The notes under the pieces: model-generated
What the model was told of the DNA's origin: nothing
The model's database searches: none
Seen by the model: only the letters and a program-made list of their open reading frames with translations
Part shown: one piece after another, positions 53,954 through 62,752 of the stretch
How the letters are laid out: each line of letters opens with the position of its first letter
How positions within the stretch are numbered: the stretch's first letter is position 1
Translations under genes and position numbers: made by a program
NCBI RefSeq assembly: GCF_039851975.1
Contig: NZ_CP156660.1
Coordinates: 1,989,035-2,053,034, forward strand
Length of the DNA stretch: 64,000 nt
Reading direction: 5' to 3'
Source of the DNA: Desulfoscipio sp. XC116
GTDB lineage: Bacteria > Bacillota > Desulfotomaculia > Desulfotomaculales > Desulfallaceae

Positions 53954-55477
53954 TTACTCCTTCAGCCAGACCTTAAGAATTTCCGCAACATCATCCGGTC
54001 TGTCTTTGGCAATTTCTTTTATCTGGGTACGGTACCCCGGTTTAGGCTCCTCAATTATGAATTCCTGCTGCTCTTCAGCAATGGCCGCTTCTTGTCGAGC
54101 TTGCTCCTCCGCTTCCTGCAGTTCCAGCAATTCCCTGCGCCGGCGTGCCCTCCTTCTTAATAGTAAGAACAACACCAGTAAAAGAATCAATACCGCCAGC
54201 GCAATACCCGCACTGATCAGATATCGTTGATCGGTTAATGTGGGTGTCTCAGCCGTTTCATTAAAGTTAGGATTGGCCTCCTCATTAAAAGCCATACTGG
54301 ATACGGTTATCTGGTCACCCCGGGCGGCATTATAACCGACCGCGGAGGCCAGTGTCTGTTGCAGAGAATCCAGATTGTTCGGAGTATATTCACCGTCAAC
54401 CGTTACTGAAACCGACAACCTGCGTATGGTCCCCGGTGACTTCACTAGAGTTTGTTCAGTAGTATCAACTTGATAATTGGTAGTAGTCTGCTCCTTGTTA
54501 TAATTGGAGTCGGTTTGGTTGCCCAAAAAGGGCAACTGTTCGCCCGGCATCTCCGCATCCGCCGGCACACCGCCCGTAGTGCCGCCCGTACCCTCTTCAT
54601 TAATAGTTTGTTCACTGTATACGGCACCCGGACCATGCTCCGTACGAACGGTCTGCTCATGATCGAAATTCATATCGGCGGAAACCATGGCTACAGCCCG
54701 TCCGGGTCCCAGAATACGGTTTAGCATCTGTTGCAACCGGGTTTCCATTTCTTTTTCATATTTTCTTCTTAATTCATAGTTTTCCAGGGCGGCCGCAGTT
54801 AATGACTCGGTTTCCGACAGTGAATCGTTAAGAACATTGCCCTGCATATCAATAATATGTATATTTTCCGGTGTCAATCCCTCTATGCTGCCCATAACCA
54901 GGCTCTGGATGCCCTGTACCTGGTTGGGCTTCAGCTCGGCATATGGCTTTAACTTCAGCGCAATGGAAGCCGACGGCACAACCTCTTCGTCCAGGAAAAC
55001 ACTTTCCCGCGGCAGCACCAGATGGACCCTGGCCTGTTCTACTTCTGACAACTGCACTACGGTACGACGCAATTCCTCTTGCAAAGCTCGCTGATAACCA
55101 ACATGCTGTTCGAATTCCGTTATACCGAATTTTTTTTCATCAAACAGTTCAAAACCCGCCCCGTTATCGTGTAACACACCCTCGCTGGCCATCTGAATAC
55201 GCAGTTTATACACCTGATCTTCCGGCACCTCAATAGTTTTTCCGTTATTAGTCAGGCGGTATGGTATTGACATACTTTCCAACTGATCGATTACTTTGGC
55301 GGCGTTTTGCGATTCCAGCTCTGTAAATAGAGGTGCGTAATTGGTGCGCAATAACAGCGAACCAAGCACGGCAACGGTAACCAGAATAACTGCGCAACCC
55401 GCAATAAACATTATTTTTCGCGGTCGCTCCAGTGTCTGCCACCATTGACGTATTTTAACAAGAAACCTGCTATTCAT
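53954..55477 (-). CDS. fliF: Flagellar MS-ring protein FliF
   Basis: 507 residues. First membrane helix around 24-44 (KIMFIAGCAVILVTVAVLGS), ring-building motifs YAPLFTELESQNAAKVIDQL and YQRALQEELRRTVVQLSEVE, second membrane helix near 420-440, and a C-terminal FliG-binding tail (KPGYRTQIKEIAKDRPDDVA). A linker rich in G, T and N sits near residue 300. ATG after AAAGGCG. Confidence 0.95.
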   Translation of the reverse strand: MNSRFLVKIRQWWQTLERPRKIMFIAGCAVILVTVAVLGSLLLRTNYAPLFTELESQNAAKVIDQLESMSIPYRLTNNGKTIEVPEDQVYKLRIQMASEGVLHDNGAGFELFDEKKFGITEFEQHVGYQRALQEELRRTVVQLSEVEQARVHLVLPRESVFLDEEVVPSASIALKLKPYAELKPNQVQGIQSLVMGSIEGLTPENIHIIDMQGNVLNDSLSETESLTAAALENYELRRKYEKEMETRLQQMLNRILGPGRAVAMVSADMNFDHEQTVRTEHGPGAVYSEQTINEEGTGGTTGGVPADAEMPGEQLPFLGNQTDSNYNKEQTTTNYQVDTTEQTLVKSPGTIRRLSVSVTVDGEYTPNNLDSLQQTLASAVGYNAARGDQITVSSMAFNEEANPNFNETAETPTLTDQRYLISAGIALAVLILLLVLFLLLRRRARRRRELLELQEAEEQARQEAAIAEEQQEFIIEEPKPGYRTQIKEIAKDRPDDVAEILKVWLKE

Positions 55478-55506
55478 CCAACCACGCCTTTAAATAATGA
55501 TAATAA

Positions 55507-55791
55507 CTATATTTGCATTCTTGATATTTCCTGGTAAGCTTCAATTACTTTATTTCGCACCTCCACAGCCAATTGCAAGGTAAGCTTGGCTTCCTCCATG
55601 GCAATCATCACCGTATGAAGATCCTGCACTTCACCGGTTAAAAAATCTTTCACCGTTTGCTCTGATTCCAGCTGCTTCTCATTTAAGTTTTGCATTGCCT
55701 TGTCGAATACTTTTCTAAAGGAGTCTGATTTGTTGTTTTCAACAAAAGGCTCCGAAGTAGCAGTCGGCGTTGAGACGGGCGGAACTTTCAT
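55507..55791 (-). CDS. fliE: Flagellar MS ring-rod junction protein FliE
   Basis: 94 residues. DSFRKVFDKAMQNLNEKQLE and GEVQDLHTVMIAMEEAKLTL followed by QLAVEVRNKVIEAYQEISRM are the family pattern. I take ATG 55791 (MKVPPV) with AAGGA eight bases upstream; an ATG three codons earlier is possible. Bridges the MS ring to the rod. Confidence 0.92.
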   Translation of the reverse strand: MKVPPVSTPTATSEPFVENNKSDSFRKVFDKAMQNLNEKQLESEQTVKDFLTGEVQDLHTVMIAMEEAKLTLQLAVEVRNKVIEAYQEISRMQI

Positions 55792-55815
55792 TTTTATCAT
55801 CCTTTTTCAGGTGTT

Positions 55816-56262
55816 TTACCTACCCATTTCCAATGCGGCAAGAGCCATGCTTTTGGCCGATTCCAAAACGGTGACATTAGATTGGTAGGCTCTGGAAGCT
55901 GCTATTAAGCTAACCATCTCGTTTAAAATATTAATATTGGGATAAGCCACATAGCCGGTTTCCGGATCAGCGTCCGGGTGGCCGGGATCATGTACCAATA
56001 AAGGTTCATTATCCACATTTATCAGCTGAGTTACCTGCACCCCTTTGCCCGGCATTTCAGCGGCATTTGGGAGAGCCGCGCCTGTTTGCTGGCGCAACAT
56101 TTCAGCAAAAACCGGCACCTGCCGACGATAAGGCTGATTGGTCGGATCACCCGGAGTGCCGCTGCTGTGAATATTGGCCACATTATTGGCGACCAAATCA
56201 GACCAAAACCGGTTGGCCGTCATGCCCGAAGCGCTAATACCAAAACTTTCAAATAACGCCAT
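55816..56262 (-). CDS. flgC: Flagellar proximal rod protein FlgC
   Basis: 148 residues. FESFGISASGMTANRFWSDL, VANNVANIHSSGTPGDP (a variant of NIANANT), and C-terminal EMVSLIAASRAYQSNVTVLE. GGGAGG precedes the ATG, two bases after the flgB stop. Confidence 0.94.
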   Translation of the reverse strand: MALFESFGISASGMTANRFWSDLVANNVANIHSSGTPGDPTNQPYRRQVPVFAEMLRQQTGAALPNAAEMPGKGVQVTQLINVDNEPLLVHDPGHPDADPETGYVAYPNINILNEMVSLIAASRAYQSNVTVLESAKSMALAALEMGR

Positions 56263-56264
56263 TG

Positions 56265-56672
56265 TTACCTGCCTCCCTTAATAACATAACTCATCGTGTT
56301 GGCCCGGTCACTGCGCACCCTGGTTGCCAACCTGTATAAAAGGGTGTTGCTGACCAGGTCAACCATTTCTTCATCAATATCCACGTTATTGCCACTGGCC
56401 TTCATGGCAGTGGCATTTTCCAGGACTATTTTCGGAACCAGACTGTCCAAACCCCCTTGTCTTGGGGCAATATGCCGTTCATCAGCCGTACGCATAGCAA
56501 AACCGCCGCTGTCCAACGCCTCTTTCAAATGCTGCTGAAAATCCACCCTGGATCTGTTAAAAATGGGCGTATTCACATTGGCAACATTGTTGGCAATTAC
56601 TTTCTGGCGCAAAGTACAGGCATCCAACTGTTTAGCGAGTATAGTCGACAGAGAATCATTCAGAATTTCCAT
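56265..56672 (-). CDS. flgB: Flagellar proximal rod protein FlgB
   Basis: 135 residues from ATG 56672 (MEILNDSL, GGGAGG upstream). CTLRQKVIANNVANVNTPIF is the rod N-terminal motif and EEMVDLVSNTLLYRLATRVR the C-terminal helix. First gene of the long fli-flh-che transcription unit; the 320 bp upstream (56673-56992) holds an AT-rich stretch and the flaG terminator, with no promoter I can assign confidently. Confidence 0.94.
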   Translation of the reverse strand: MEILNDSLSTILAKQLDACTLRQKVIANNVANVNTPIFNRSRVDFQQHLKEALDSGGFAMRTADERHIAPRQGGLDSLVPKIVLENATAMKASGNNVDIDEEMVDLVSNTLLYRLATRVRSDRANTMSYVIKGGR

Positions 56673-56947
56673 TTGAGGCCTCCCCAAGAAAAGTCAACCA
56701 GTTTTTATATATAAAAATGAATTCAACATTATTCTTTTGGTTCCTGCAAAAAAAAATGAAGCAATTGCTATTTTGTCTATAATTTCACGAGAACTGAAGA
56801 TTTTAATCGAATGGATTGATAATACGTATATTTTGTTGCAATTAATCATAATAATAGTATTACGGTCAAATTATATCAGCCTATGGCCAAATTTATCAAT
56901 GATACGAAAGTCCTATATACAAAAGTCCTATCTATTCAAAAACCAGA

Positions 56948-56982
56948 TAAAAAAAGGTATCGCCTATTTTAAGGCAATACCC
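56948..56982 (-). terminator. Terminator after flaG
   Basis: Minus-strand GGTATTGCCTT-AAAATA-GGCGATACC followed by seven T's, 11 bases after the flaG stop. It separates the fliD-flaG unit from flgB onward. Confidence 0.85.
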
Positions 56983-56992
56983 CAAGTGATTA

Positions 56993-57334
56993 TTAAATAA
57001 ACTTATCGACAATAATTCCCAATATCTTTTTAAAATATGCCACCATATTAAGTACCTTTTCCGGTGGTATCTCCCGAATCACAGTGCCATCTTGCCCATT
57101 TATAACCTTAACCATCATTTCGCCGCTTTCTTCATGAAGCTCAAAACGAATTTTGGTTGAATAAGCTTCCATTGTATCATTTAACTGGCCCAGGGCCTTT
57201 TCCAGTTCTCCCCGCTCAACCCGCTGCCCGTATTGTTCTTCCGCACCGTCCGGCTCTGACTGTCCCTCCCTGGTTACTGGTGGTTTATATGTATTTGTAT
57301 TAATTAAGCCGACATCCACACTGTCTATTCTCAT
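56993..57334 (-). CDS. flaG: FlaG-family protein
   Basis: 113 residues from ATG 57334 with AGGAGGTG upstream. C-terminal IRFELHEESGEMMVKVINGQ and REIPPEKVLNMVAYFKKILG are the FlaG core; the N-terminal third is disordered. FlaG proteins affect filament length. Last gene of the fliD unit. Confidence 0.88.
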   Translation of the reverse strand: MRIDSVDVGLINTNTYKPPVTREGQSEPDGAEEQYGQRVERGELEKALGQLNDTMEAYSTKIRFELHEESGEMMVKVINGQDGTVIREIPPEKVLNMVAYFKKILGIIVDKFI

Positions 57335-57358
57335 GCTTTTCACCTCCTGTCTGCCGGA

Positions 57359-57808
57359 TTACTTTTTCTTATCGACAAAATACCCGTACCTGGAAGCAGC
57401 TTTTTTGCGATACATGGTTTCCGCTCGCCTGGCTACCCGCACGGTGCCGATATTTTTAACCATACCCTGGTACTTTTGCTTTATTGTTTCTTGAATCTCC
57501 CAATCCAGCTCCCGGGCCCGCATCAGACACTCCTGAATTTTTTCTTCAACCTGCCGCATGTCTCCAATCCGATTACCGTTAACGGGGTTAGGACAAGCAC
57601 AAGCAAGGGCAGGCCGGTAATCTGCCAATTGTCCATCCAATTCGTCAATATGATTGATAACTCTTTGCCTGGCATCCAACAGATCGTTAATTTTTTGCAT
57701 ATCTTCATCGCGCAAAGCATGCTGCAGTAATTCCGTCAACTCACAAAACTGCTGCATTAACTTAAGTTTTTGCGATAGTATTTTCTCTACGGTGTTAGTA
57801 TTTATCAA
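57359..57808 (-). CDS. FliT/FlgN-like flagellar export chaperone (tentative)
   Basis: 149 residues, helical throughout (SQKLKLMQQFCELTELLQHA, LDARQRVINHIDELDGQLAD) with a basic C-terminus. Size, helical pattern and the position directly after fliS match a FliT-type chaperone, but sequence identity to known FliT is too low for me to be certain. It contains two nearby cysteines (ALACACP). TTG start with a weak GGCAGG site. Confidence 0.6.
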   Translation of the reverse strand: MINTNTVEKILSQKLKLMQQFCELTELLQHALRDEDMQKINDLLDARQRVINHIDELDGQLADYRPALACACPNPVNGNRIGDMRQVEEKIQECLMRARELDWEIQETIKQKYQGMVKNIGTVRVARRAETMYRKKAASRYGYFVDKKK

Positions 57809-57814
57809 TTTTGT

Positions 57815-58192
57815 TTACCTGCCTCTTGCCTTAGCCATAGCTTCTTGCCAGGTGTTTCGTAATTCCTCGGCCAAACCCTGCACATCCTGCAGCACGCCGA
57901 TGTCTTTTTTTATATTGGCCTGCATAAGCTGCTGAATAATAAAATCGTACAGGCGATCCAGATTATTGGATATCTCTATGTTTTTATCCAGAGTATTTTG
58001 AAGATAAATATATATTTCCTGCGCTTTGATCAGCGTTTCATGAGCCTTTTGCATATTATTTTCTTCTATATGCATTATACTCTGGCGGATAAAGCGCACT
58101 CCGCCGCTATAAAGCATATTGGTTAATTCCTCGGGGGCGGCGCCGACCACCGAGTTCTGCTGATATTTCTGATACGGATTGTTTAAAGCCAA
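57815..58192 (-). CDS. fliS: Flagellin chaperone FliS
   Basis: 125 residues. NPYQKYQQNSVVGAAPEELT and MLYSGGVRFIRQSIMHIEEN are the FliS signature, followed by the helix with LDRLYDFIIQQLMQANIKKD. TTG start with GGGAGGTG. It binds the flagellin C-terminus; the only flagellin sequence in this window is a truncated remnant. Confidence 0.94.
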   Translation of the reverse strand: MALNNPYQKYQQNSVVGAAPEELTNMLYSGGVRFIRQSIMHIEENNMQKAHETLIKAQEIYIYLQNTLDKNIEISNNLDRLYDFIIQQLMQANIKKDIGVLQDVQGLAEELRNTWQEAMAKARGR

Positions 58193-58220
58193 TTATTACA
58201 CCTCCCGGCATAACTTGCCG

Positions 58221-59810
58221 CTAGCCATTCATGCCGAACTGCTGCGCAAGCCAGGCGCTTTGTGAATTCAGCTGTTGTATGGCCTGTTCCATAGCCGTAA
58301 ACTGGCGCCAATAGCGGTCCTCTACCTGCTGCAAACGATCCTCCATGGTCTCAATATCGTCATCTATATCACCGATTTCCTCGCCGATAACACTTTCATC
58401 CACCAGTGCGAAGTCACTTTCACTGCCTGCTTTTTCCATAAGCCGGTTTATGCCGTAATTTACGTTATTGTATAACCGCTGTGCAATACCCAATTCGCTA
58501 TCGGAAGCATCCTCGGCATCGGAAGACTTGGTAAATAAGTCAATAATACCCTGGGGATCATTTTCTATGGCTTTCCTCAACTGCTCTTTAACGGAATCAT
58601 TAATTTCCAATTTAGCCGACATATAATCCTTGGTTGTGGTAATACCAAGCTTGGAAAGGCGGTCATTCTTTACTAGCTTGCCGTTTTCCATGTATCCGCC
58701 GGAAACATCGTCTACCACAGAAGACATGGTGGTGCGAAATTTATTATATAATTCCGACAGCATGGAATCATAGCGCAGCAGACCACTGCGCGCCTTATCG
58801 GTCCACGTATCGATTTGATCATCGGTAAGCTTCTCCCGCTGTTCATCGGTTAGGGGTGTGTAATCTTTATAACTCTTTTCATAGAGCTTATTCGATATTG
58901 TTTCCATTAAAGAATTGTATTTATCGATAAAATCTATAACAGCATCAAAAACGGCTTCTGTGTCATTGGAAACCGTGATAGTGCCGGTAGCGCCGCCACC
59001 CTCTTTAAGCTCCAAGGTTATTCCATTTACTGTCACTGTGTTGGTGGAACTGGTCAACCCGGTTACGTCGCCGAAATCAAAAGAAGCATCTACCCCTTTG
59101 TAGTCCGCACTGCCTTCCTGAATATCGAGTTTTAGTATACTGTCGCCAACACTCTGACTTTCACCATATGACAGAAAATTGTTTTCATCATTGGTCACTA
59201 CGATTTTTTGCGCACTGCCGGTTGATTCAGTGTTAAGGAAAAAACGATTCAACGTGGCGTCGTAACTGGCTCTAATACCCAGGTCAGCGTCATTTATCGC
59301 GATCACAACATCATATATGCTGTCCGTATCCTTATCAAAACTAAAGTCGCTTTGTCCTTTGGCTCCTTCCAGGGTAAAATTAATTTTCCCGTCTTCATCT
59401 CCGCTAACCCCGAACTGCTCCGCCAGTGTCTTTGTCGTACCGTCTTCATTTTTTTCATCAGCCAGTTCAGCCTTACTGCCTTTGGACACACCCGTTGCCA
59501 AATTATTTACCTTAACGGTGTAGCTGCCTGTCGGGGTACTGCTGGAGCATTCGGCCGCAACCGCGTCTTCATTGGAAGAGTGGGTATTTTTAGCCATATA
59601 AGTACCCTGCAGCTTCATGTTAAAAGCAACATCCCTGAAGGTACGCAAGGCAGTATTAATCTCTCGGTAATCCTCCTGTTTCCACTCCAGTATTTGCCTC
59701 TCCTGTTGTAATTTTTGGAGGGGTATTCTTTGTGCGTTCATCAAATCCTTTATAATCGATTCAGTATCAATACCCGACGCCAGACCAGCTATTCTCAGGC
59801 CGGAAGCCAT
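58221..59810 (-). CDS. fliD: Flagellar filament cap protein FliD
   Basis: 529 residues from ATG 59810. N-terminal GLRIAGLASGIDTESIIKDL and LQQERQILEWKQEDYREINT are the FliD coiled-coil domain; C-terminal RYWRQFTAMEQAIQQLNSQS followed by AWLAQQFGMNG completes it. Flagellin-hook IN-type segments occupy the middle (VNNLATGVSKGS). A sigma-28 promoter lies 44-70 bp upstream. Confidence 0.94.
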   Translation of the reverse strand: MASGLRIAGLASGIDTESIIKDLMNAQRIPLQKLQQERQILEWKQEDYREINTALRTFRDVAFNMKLQGTYMAKNTHSSNEDAVAAECSSSTPTGSYTVKVNNLATGVSKGSKAELADEKNEDGTTKTLAEQFGVSGDEDGKINFTLEGAKGQSDFSFDKDTDSIYDVVIAINDADLGIRASYDATLNRFFLNTESTGSAQKIVVTNDENNFLSYGESQSVGDSILKLDIQEGSADYKGVDASFDFGDVTGLTSSTNTVTVNGITLELKEGGGATGTITVSNDTEAVFDAVIDFIDKYNSLMETISNKLYEKSYKDYTPLTDEQREKLTDDQIDTWTDKARSGLLRYDSMLSELYNKFRTTMSSVVDDVSGGYMENGKLVKNDRLSKLGITTTKDYMSAKLEINDSVKEQLRKAIENDPQGIIDLFTKSSDAEDASDSELGIAQRLYNNVNYGINRLMEKAGSESDFALVDESVIGEEIGDIDDDIETMEDRLQQVEDRYWRQFTAMEQAIQQLNSQSAWLAQQFGMNG

Positions 59811-59853
59811 TAATATCACTGCCTTTCATGCAACACTTTTATCTTTGACATAG

Positions 59854-59880
59854 TTATCGGTAAAACAATAAAAAACTTGA
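59854..59880 (-). promoter_or_regulatory. Sigma-28 (SigD) promoter of fliD
   Basis: Minus-strand TCAA, exactly 15 bp, ACCGATAA; the consensus is TAAA-N15-GCCGATAA, so only two positions differ. The matching sigma factor is encoded at 34307-35041. Confidence 0.85.
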
Positions 59881-59943
59881 TAACTATCCCACGGTTGATA
59901 ATCTTTTTTGATAAAAAGTTATTTGCCCCCACTTATCTTCCCA

Positions 59944-60104
59944 TACGCCGATTATTCAAGGTACCCAGGCAATTAAACAGGAAATGTACGACTTGGATTT
60001 ATACCGAGATATTGCGAAGGTTGGTTAATATTGTCTGCAGCATGATGAAGCATAAAACCGAATATATGCCGCCTGTTAAAAAAGCCGAGGAAGAGGCCAG
60101 TTAG
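59944..60104 (+). pseudogene. Transposase C-terminal remnant (frameshifted)
   Basis: Plus-strand QAIKQEMYDLDLYRDIAKVG runs into a stop; the adjacent frame continues LVNIVCSMMKHKTEYMPPVK and ends in EEEAS and a stop. The late part resembles the C-terminal tail of transposases such as the IS110 type, but family assignment is tentative. No inverted repeats were found. Confidence 0.4.
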
Positions 60105-60147
60105 GCTTCTCCCAGCAGTTTGCCCGGGGTTACGGTATGCCCATCGT

Positions 60148-61083
60148 TCACTTTGTGGCATTATCTATAATGGCCCCGGCATCTTCCAACGATTCGGCGG
60201 TATAAATCTTGTTGATGATCCTGTCTAAAACATCCAATTTACTGATGGACTTTACTTTTCCCTGTAAGCCCTTTGAGGACTTGCCAAACCTTACATCAAG
60301 AAATGTACAAATGGCATCAGCCCTGCCCTTAGCCTCACCCTTAGCCTCACCTTCAGCCCTTGCACCGGCCAGCATGGAGATTTCATCCCTAACGGCTTTT
60401 TCCCTGAGCTCGTATAGCCTGCGCTCCGTATTGTTCTTTAAGAAGATCTGTTCAATGGTCAATGCTTTCCGAATTCCGGGGTTTCCCATGGCGATTTCCT
60501 CCATTTCTTCTCCTTGAATATTATTTAAATAAAGCAGCCATTCCTCCAGGTTATTCAAGGGTTTGCGCTTCAACTTGGCAACTTTCCCCAACTCCAGGAA
60601 ATGAATTTCCAAATCATCGTTCAACAACTCACCCGTTTGGTCTTCTCTAATATGAAAGGTGTGATGATATTTACCGGTATTCCCCCTAAACCAGTTAAAG
60701 CCGAGTATGTTGATGGTGATAGTTTTTCTGAGATTTATAAAGTTCTCACTACTGCCCAATTGTCCGTGATATAGCCCTGCCCAGTAAAACAGGGTTCTTT
60801 TGTCGATGTTGTATTTATTTACTACCTGCACTTCTATATTCACCAATGACCCGGTTGCTGTTTGGGCCAGAATGTCCAGTCTGGCAGCTTTGTCCAGCAA
60901 GTATTTGGGATCCAGTTCCCGGTCTAACAACTCCACAGATGTTAATTCTTGACTCGGTGATGGTTCCAGCACGGCATTAAGAAAACCGATAAGTGCATCT
61001 TTGCCCTCGTCCGAGCCGAATATCCTTTTAAACAGGTAATCGTTGGTTCGGTTGATTCCTTTTATCTTCGCCAAATCCGGCAC
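60148..61083 (-). CDS. PD-(D/E)XK nuclease-family transposase (Rpn/PF12784 type)
   Basis: 311 residues. TNDYLFKRIFGSDEGKDALI at the N-terminus, ARLDILAQTATGSLVNIEVQ with the D...E-V-Q nuclease core near residue 70-90, and a C-terminal stretch with repeated A-E-G-E-A-K-G motifs, all typical of the Rpn/PDDEXK family linked to recombination. GTG start at 61083 touches GGAGGG; a TTG three codons on (LAKIKG) has better spacing and may be the true start. It interrupts the space between fliD and the flagellin remnant. Confidence 0.88.
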   Translation of the reverse strand: MPDLAKIKGINRTNDYLFKRIFGSDEGKDALIGFLNAVLEPSPSQELTSVELLDRELDPKYLLDKAARLDILAQTATGSLVNIEVQVVNKYNIDKRTLFYWAGLYHGQLGSSENFINLRKTITINILGFNWFRGNTGKYHHTFHIREDQTGELLNDDLEIHFLELGKVAKLKRKPLNNLEEWLLYLNNIQGEEMEEIAMGNPGIRKALTIEQIFLKNNTERRLYELREKAVRDEISMLAGARAEGEAKGEAKGRADAICTFLDVRFGKSSKGLQGKVKSISKLDVLDRIINKIYTAESLEDAGAIIDNATK

Positions 61084-61109
61084 TCCCTCCGGTAGGTTCT
61101 ACTACCCTT

Positions 61110-61118
61110 ATTATACCA
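61110..61118 (-). promoter_or_regulatory. Extended -10 promoter of the PDDEXK gene
   Basis: Minus-strand TGGTATAAT, an extended -10 (TGnTATAAT), about 27 bp before the start; the -35 (TTTAGC) is poor. Confidence 0.5.
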
Positions 61119-61148
61119 GATTTGAAACGCAAGCTAAATATAGAATAA

Positions 61149-61439
61149 CTATGGTGTGGAAATGTAGATGTAGATAGGTTGACAGGTGCAGCTTATGGTT
61201 CGGGAACTGAAAAGCAGGGCACTGGAGACAGTCCGGCAGTGGCATCCAATGATTCGGGTCTGCAGAACCCTGATCTGTGCCCGCATCCTTTCACTGATAA
61301 CCAGACCGGCGGAATCATCAGCGGCACGGTTTATTCTGAGACCTGAAGAAAGTCCTTCCATGGATCTGATAACCATGTTACCGGCTATGATCATGTTTCT
61401 ATAAGCAGTTAGTGCCGTAATATTGTGGTTGATTATCAT
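61149..61439 (-). pseudogene. Truncated flagellin gene (N-terminal D0 fragment only)
   Basis: The first about 58 codons are a clear flagellin N-terminus: MIINHNITALTAYRNMIIAG then GLSSGLRINRAADDSAGLVI and ERMRAQIRVLQ. After that the sequence leaves the flagellin pattern (TRIIGCHCRTVSSALLFSSR) and stops at 96 residues; the D1, variable and C-terminal domains are missing. No Shine-Dalgarno or sigma-28 promoter is visible upstream. It cannot form filament. Confidence 0.88.
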
Positions 61440-61624
61440 GGTTGTAGTCTTTCTTGGAAAGAAGTTAGACGGCTATAGGCAGGTGGCTGCAGTAAGGGAC
61501 AGACCCCTTATGGATAACTCAGAAGGTTTTGGATGAGGCTGTAGGCCTTGTACAGAACCGACCCGAGCATTAGTTAAGGGTCGCTTCAACTTCATCAATA
61601 TTTTTATAATCTAATAATTCCTCA

Positions 61625-61806
61625 GTGACGATCAACACACCGAACGCTGTGACCATCGCCGTTATGCAGGAAGCCGAACGCATTGCCCGCGATCCTAACG
61701 CAAAACGCTATAGCGATGTAGAGAAAGCGTTGAAGGAGCTTAAAAAATGAGACTGGACATTACTTGGACAACACAATTCAATAGTTGTCAAAGATGCCCC
61801 AGATAA
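61625..61806 (+). pseudogene. RelB-RelE module remnant 1
   Basis: Plus-strand frame TINTPNAVTIAVMQEAERIA + RDPNAKRYSDVEKALKELKK is the C-terminal half of a RelB/DinJ antitoxin; the N-terminus is gone. The overlapping ATGA starts a toxin that reads MRLDITWTTQF (a RelE/YafQ start) and terminates after 19 codons. Confidence 0.8.
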
Positions 61807-61825
61807 GTGTCTGAGGCATCTTAAG

Positions 61826-62029
61826 CTATACCAAAGCATTGATATTATTACCCAGGTGGGGCATTTTAACCTGAGCTGCCGCTCTCCCCTCCGCTGCCTT
61901 ATCCAGCATTTGATTAACCAGGCTGCCGCTTTGCTCCGCAGTACCCATGGCTTTTTTCATTATGGCAATACCCACGTCTTGCTGCAGCTGGATTTGGCTT
62001 TTCAGTATCGACAGTGCCGCTATGTCCAT
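61826..62029 (-). CDS. YjfB-family putative motility protein
   Basis: 67 residues. MDIAALSILKSQIQLQQDVG followed by IAIMKKAMGTAEQSGSLVNQ and HLGNNINALV matches the YjfB family, small proteins associated with motility genes in Firmicutes; biochemical role unknown. It sits between the two RelB-RelE remnants, pointing toward the flagellar genes. Confidence 0.85.
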   Translation of the reverse strand: MDIAALSILKSQIQLQQDVGIAIMKKAMGTAEQSGSLVNQMLDKAAEGRAAAQVKMPHLGNNINALV

Positions 62030-62087
62030 TCGTAGTCACCCCCCCATTAACAGTGATTTATATGTGCTGTAATCTAAAGCAATTGTT

Positions 62088-62336
62088 TTATTGATAATCT
62101 AACCAAAACACCCTGGTTTGCTTGTCCAGTTCGGCAACTTCCTTGTGCAGTTTCTGTAGCTTTGCGTTAATTTTCAGCGTTTCCATCGGGAGCAATTCGT
62201 TTTCCGTGGCGAATACCGCCAGTTCTTTCATCTTATTTAGCTTATTCTCGATCTCATCCAAGGCCTTCGTTCGATACTTGACCCATTCCAGCTGCTGCCG
62301 AAGATAATCCTCGTTGATAATTGTCAGTTTTATCAC
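62088..62336 (-). CDS. Small coiled-coil protein, unknown
   Basis: 82 residues, mostly one long charged helix (LEWVKYRTKALDEIENKLNK, LKINAKLQKLHKEVAELDKQ). It lies 58 bp upstream of yjfB on the same strand and may share its transcript; the form would suit a flagellar chaperone or structural adaptor, but nothing specific is recognisable. The GTG start has GGAG too close for comfort, so the true start is uncertain. Confidence 0.6.
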   Translation of the reverse strand: MIKLTIINEDYLRQQLEWVKYRTKALDEIENKLNKMKELAVFATENELLPMETLKINAKLQKLHKEVAELDKQTRVFWLDYQ

Positions 62337-62520
62337 TCCAATGCTGCAAGGTTATACCGACAAATCAATTAAACTTATGCTAAAAACTATTGTCATGTTG
62401 TTTCAAGAGCCGAAGGAGATTTTCGGCTTGCTAATTAGCATGAACAAAAATAGCCTGTGCAACTTGCTGGAGAATATTGTATTTAGTCAGCGCCATCAGT
62501 TCTTTCATCCCTAATCCCGG

Positions 62521-62735
62521 ATTCGAGTCGGCGGTTTCCCGTTCGAAGTGGCGATCAATACGCCGAACGCTGTGATCAACGCCGCTATGCAGGAAGCCGA
62601 ACGATTTGCCCACGACCTTAACGCAAAACGCTATAGCGATGTAGAGAAAGCGCTGGAGGAGCTTAAGAGATGAGACTGGACATTGTTTGGTCAACACAAT
62701 TCAAGAGCTATCCAAAGTTTACTTTAATCACTTAA
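62521..62735 (+). pseudogene. RelB-RelE module remnant 2
   Basis: Homologous to remnant 1: RVGGFPFEVAINTPNAVINA then AMQEAERFAHDLNAKRYSDV and a stop, retaining more of the antitoxin (GGFPFEV is the RelB L-P-F-E-V region). The toxin start MRLDIVWSTQFKSYPKF is again cut off, after 21 codons. Confidence 0.8.
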
Positions 62736-62752
62736 ATCCTCCCCAAAGAATA

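Noticed and set aside
61490-61520. AAGGGACAGACCCC motif considered as a transposon end
   Set aside because: No matching inverted copy or transposase could be paired with it in the window.
62336-62370. Possible sigma-28 promoter (TAAG-N15-GGTATAAC) before the coiled-coil gene
   Set aside because: The -10 departs from GCCGATAA at several positions; too weak to report as a feature.
62431-62697. 88-codon minus-strand frame
   Set aside because: Antisense to the second RelB-RelE remnant, whose plus-strand translation is clearly recognisable.
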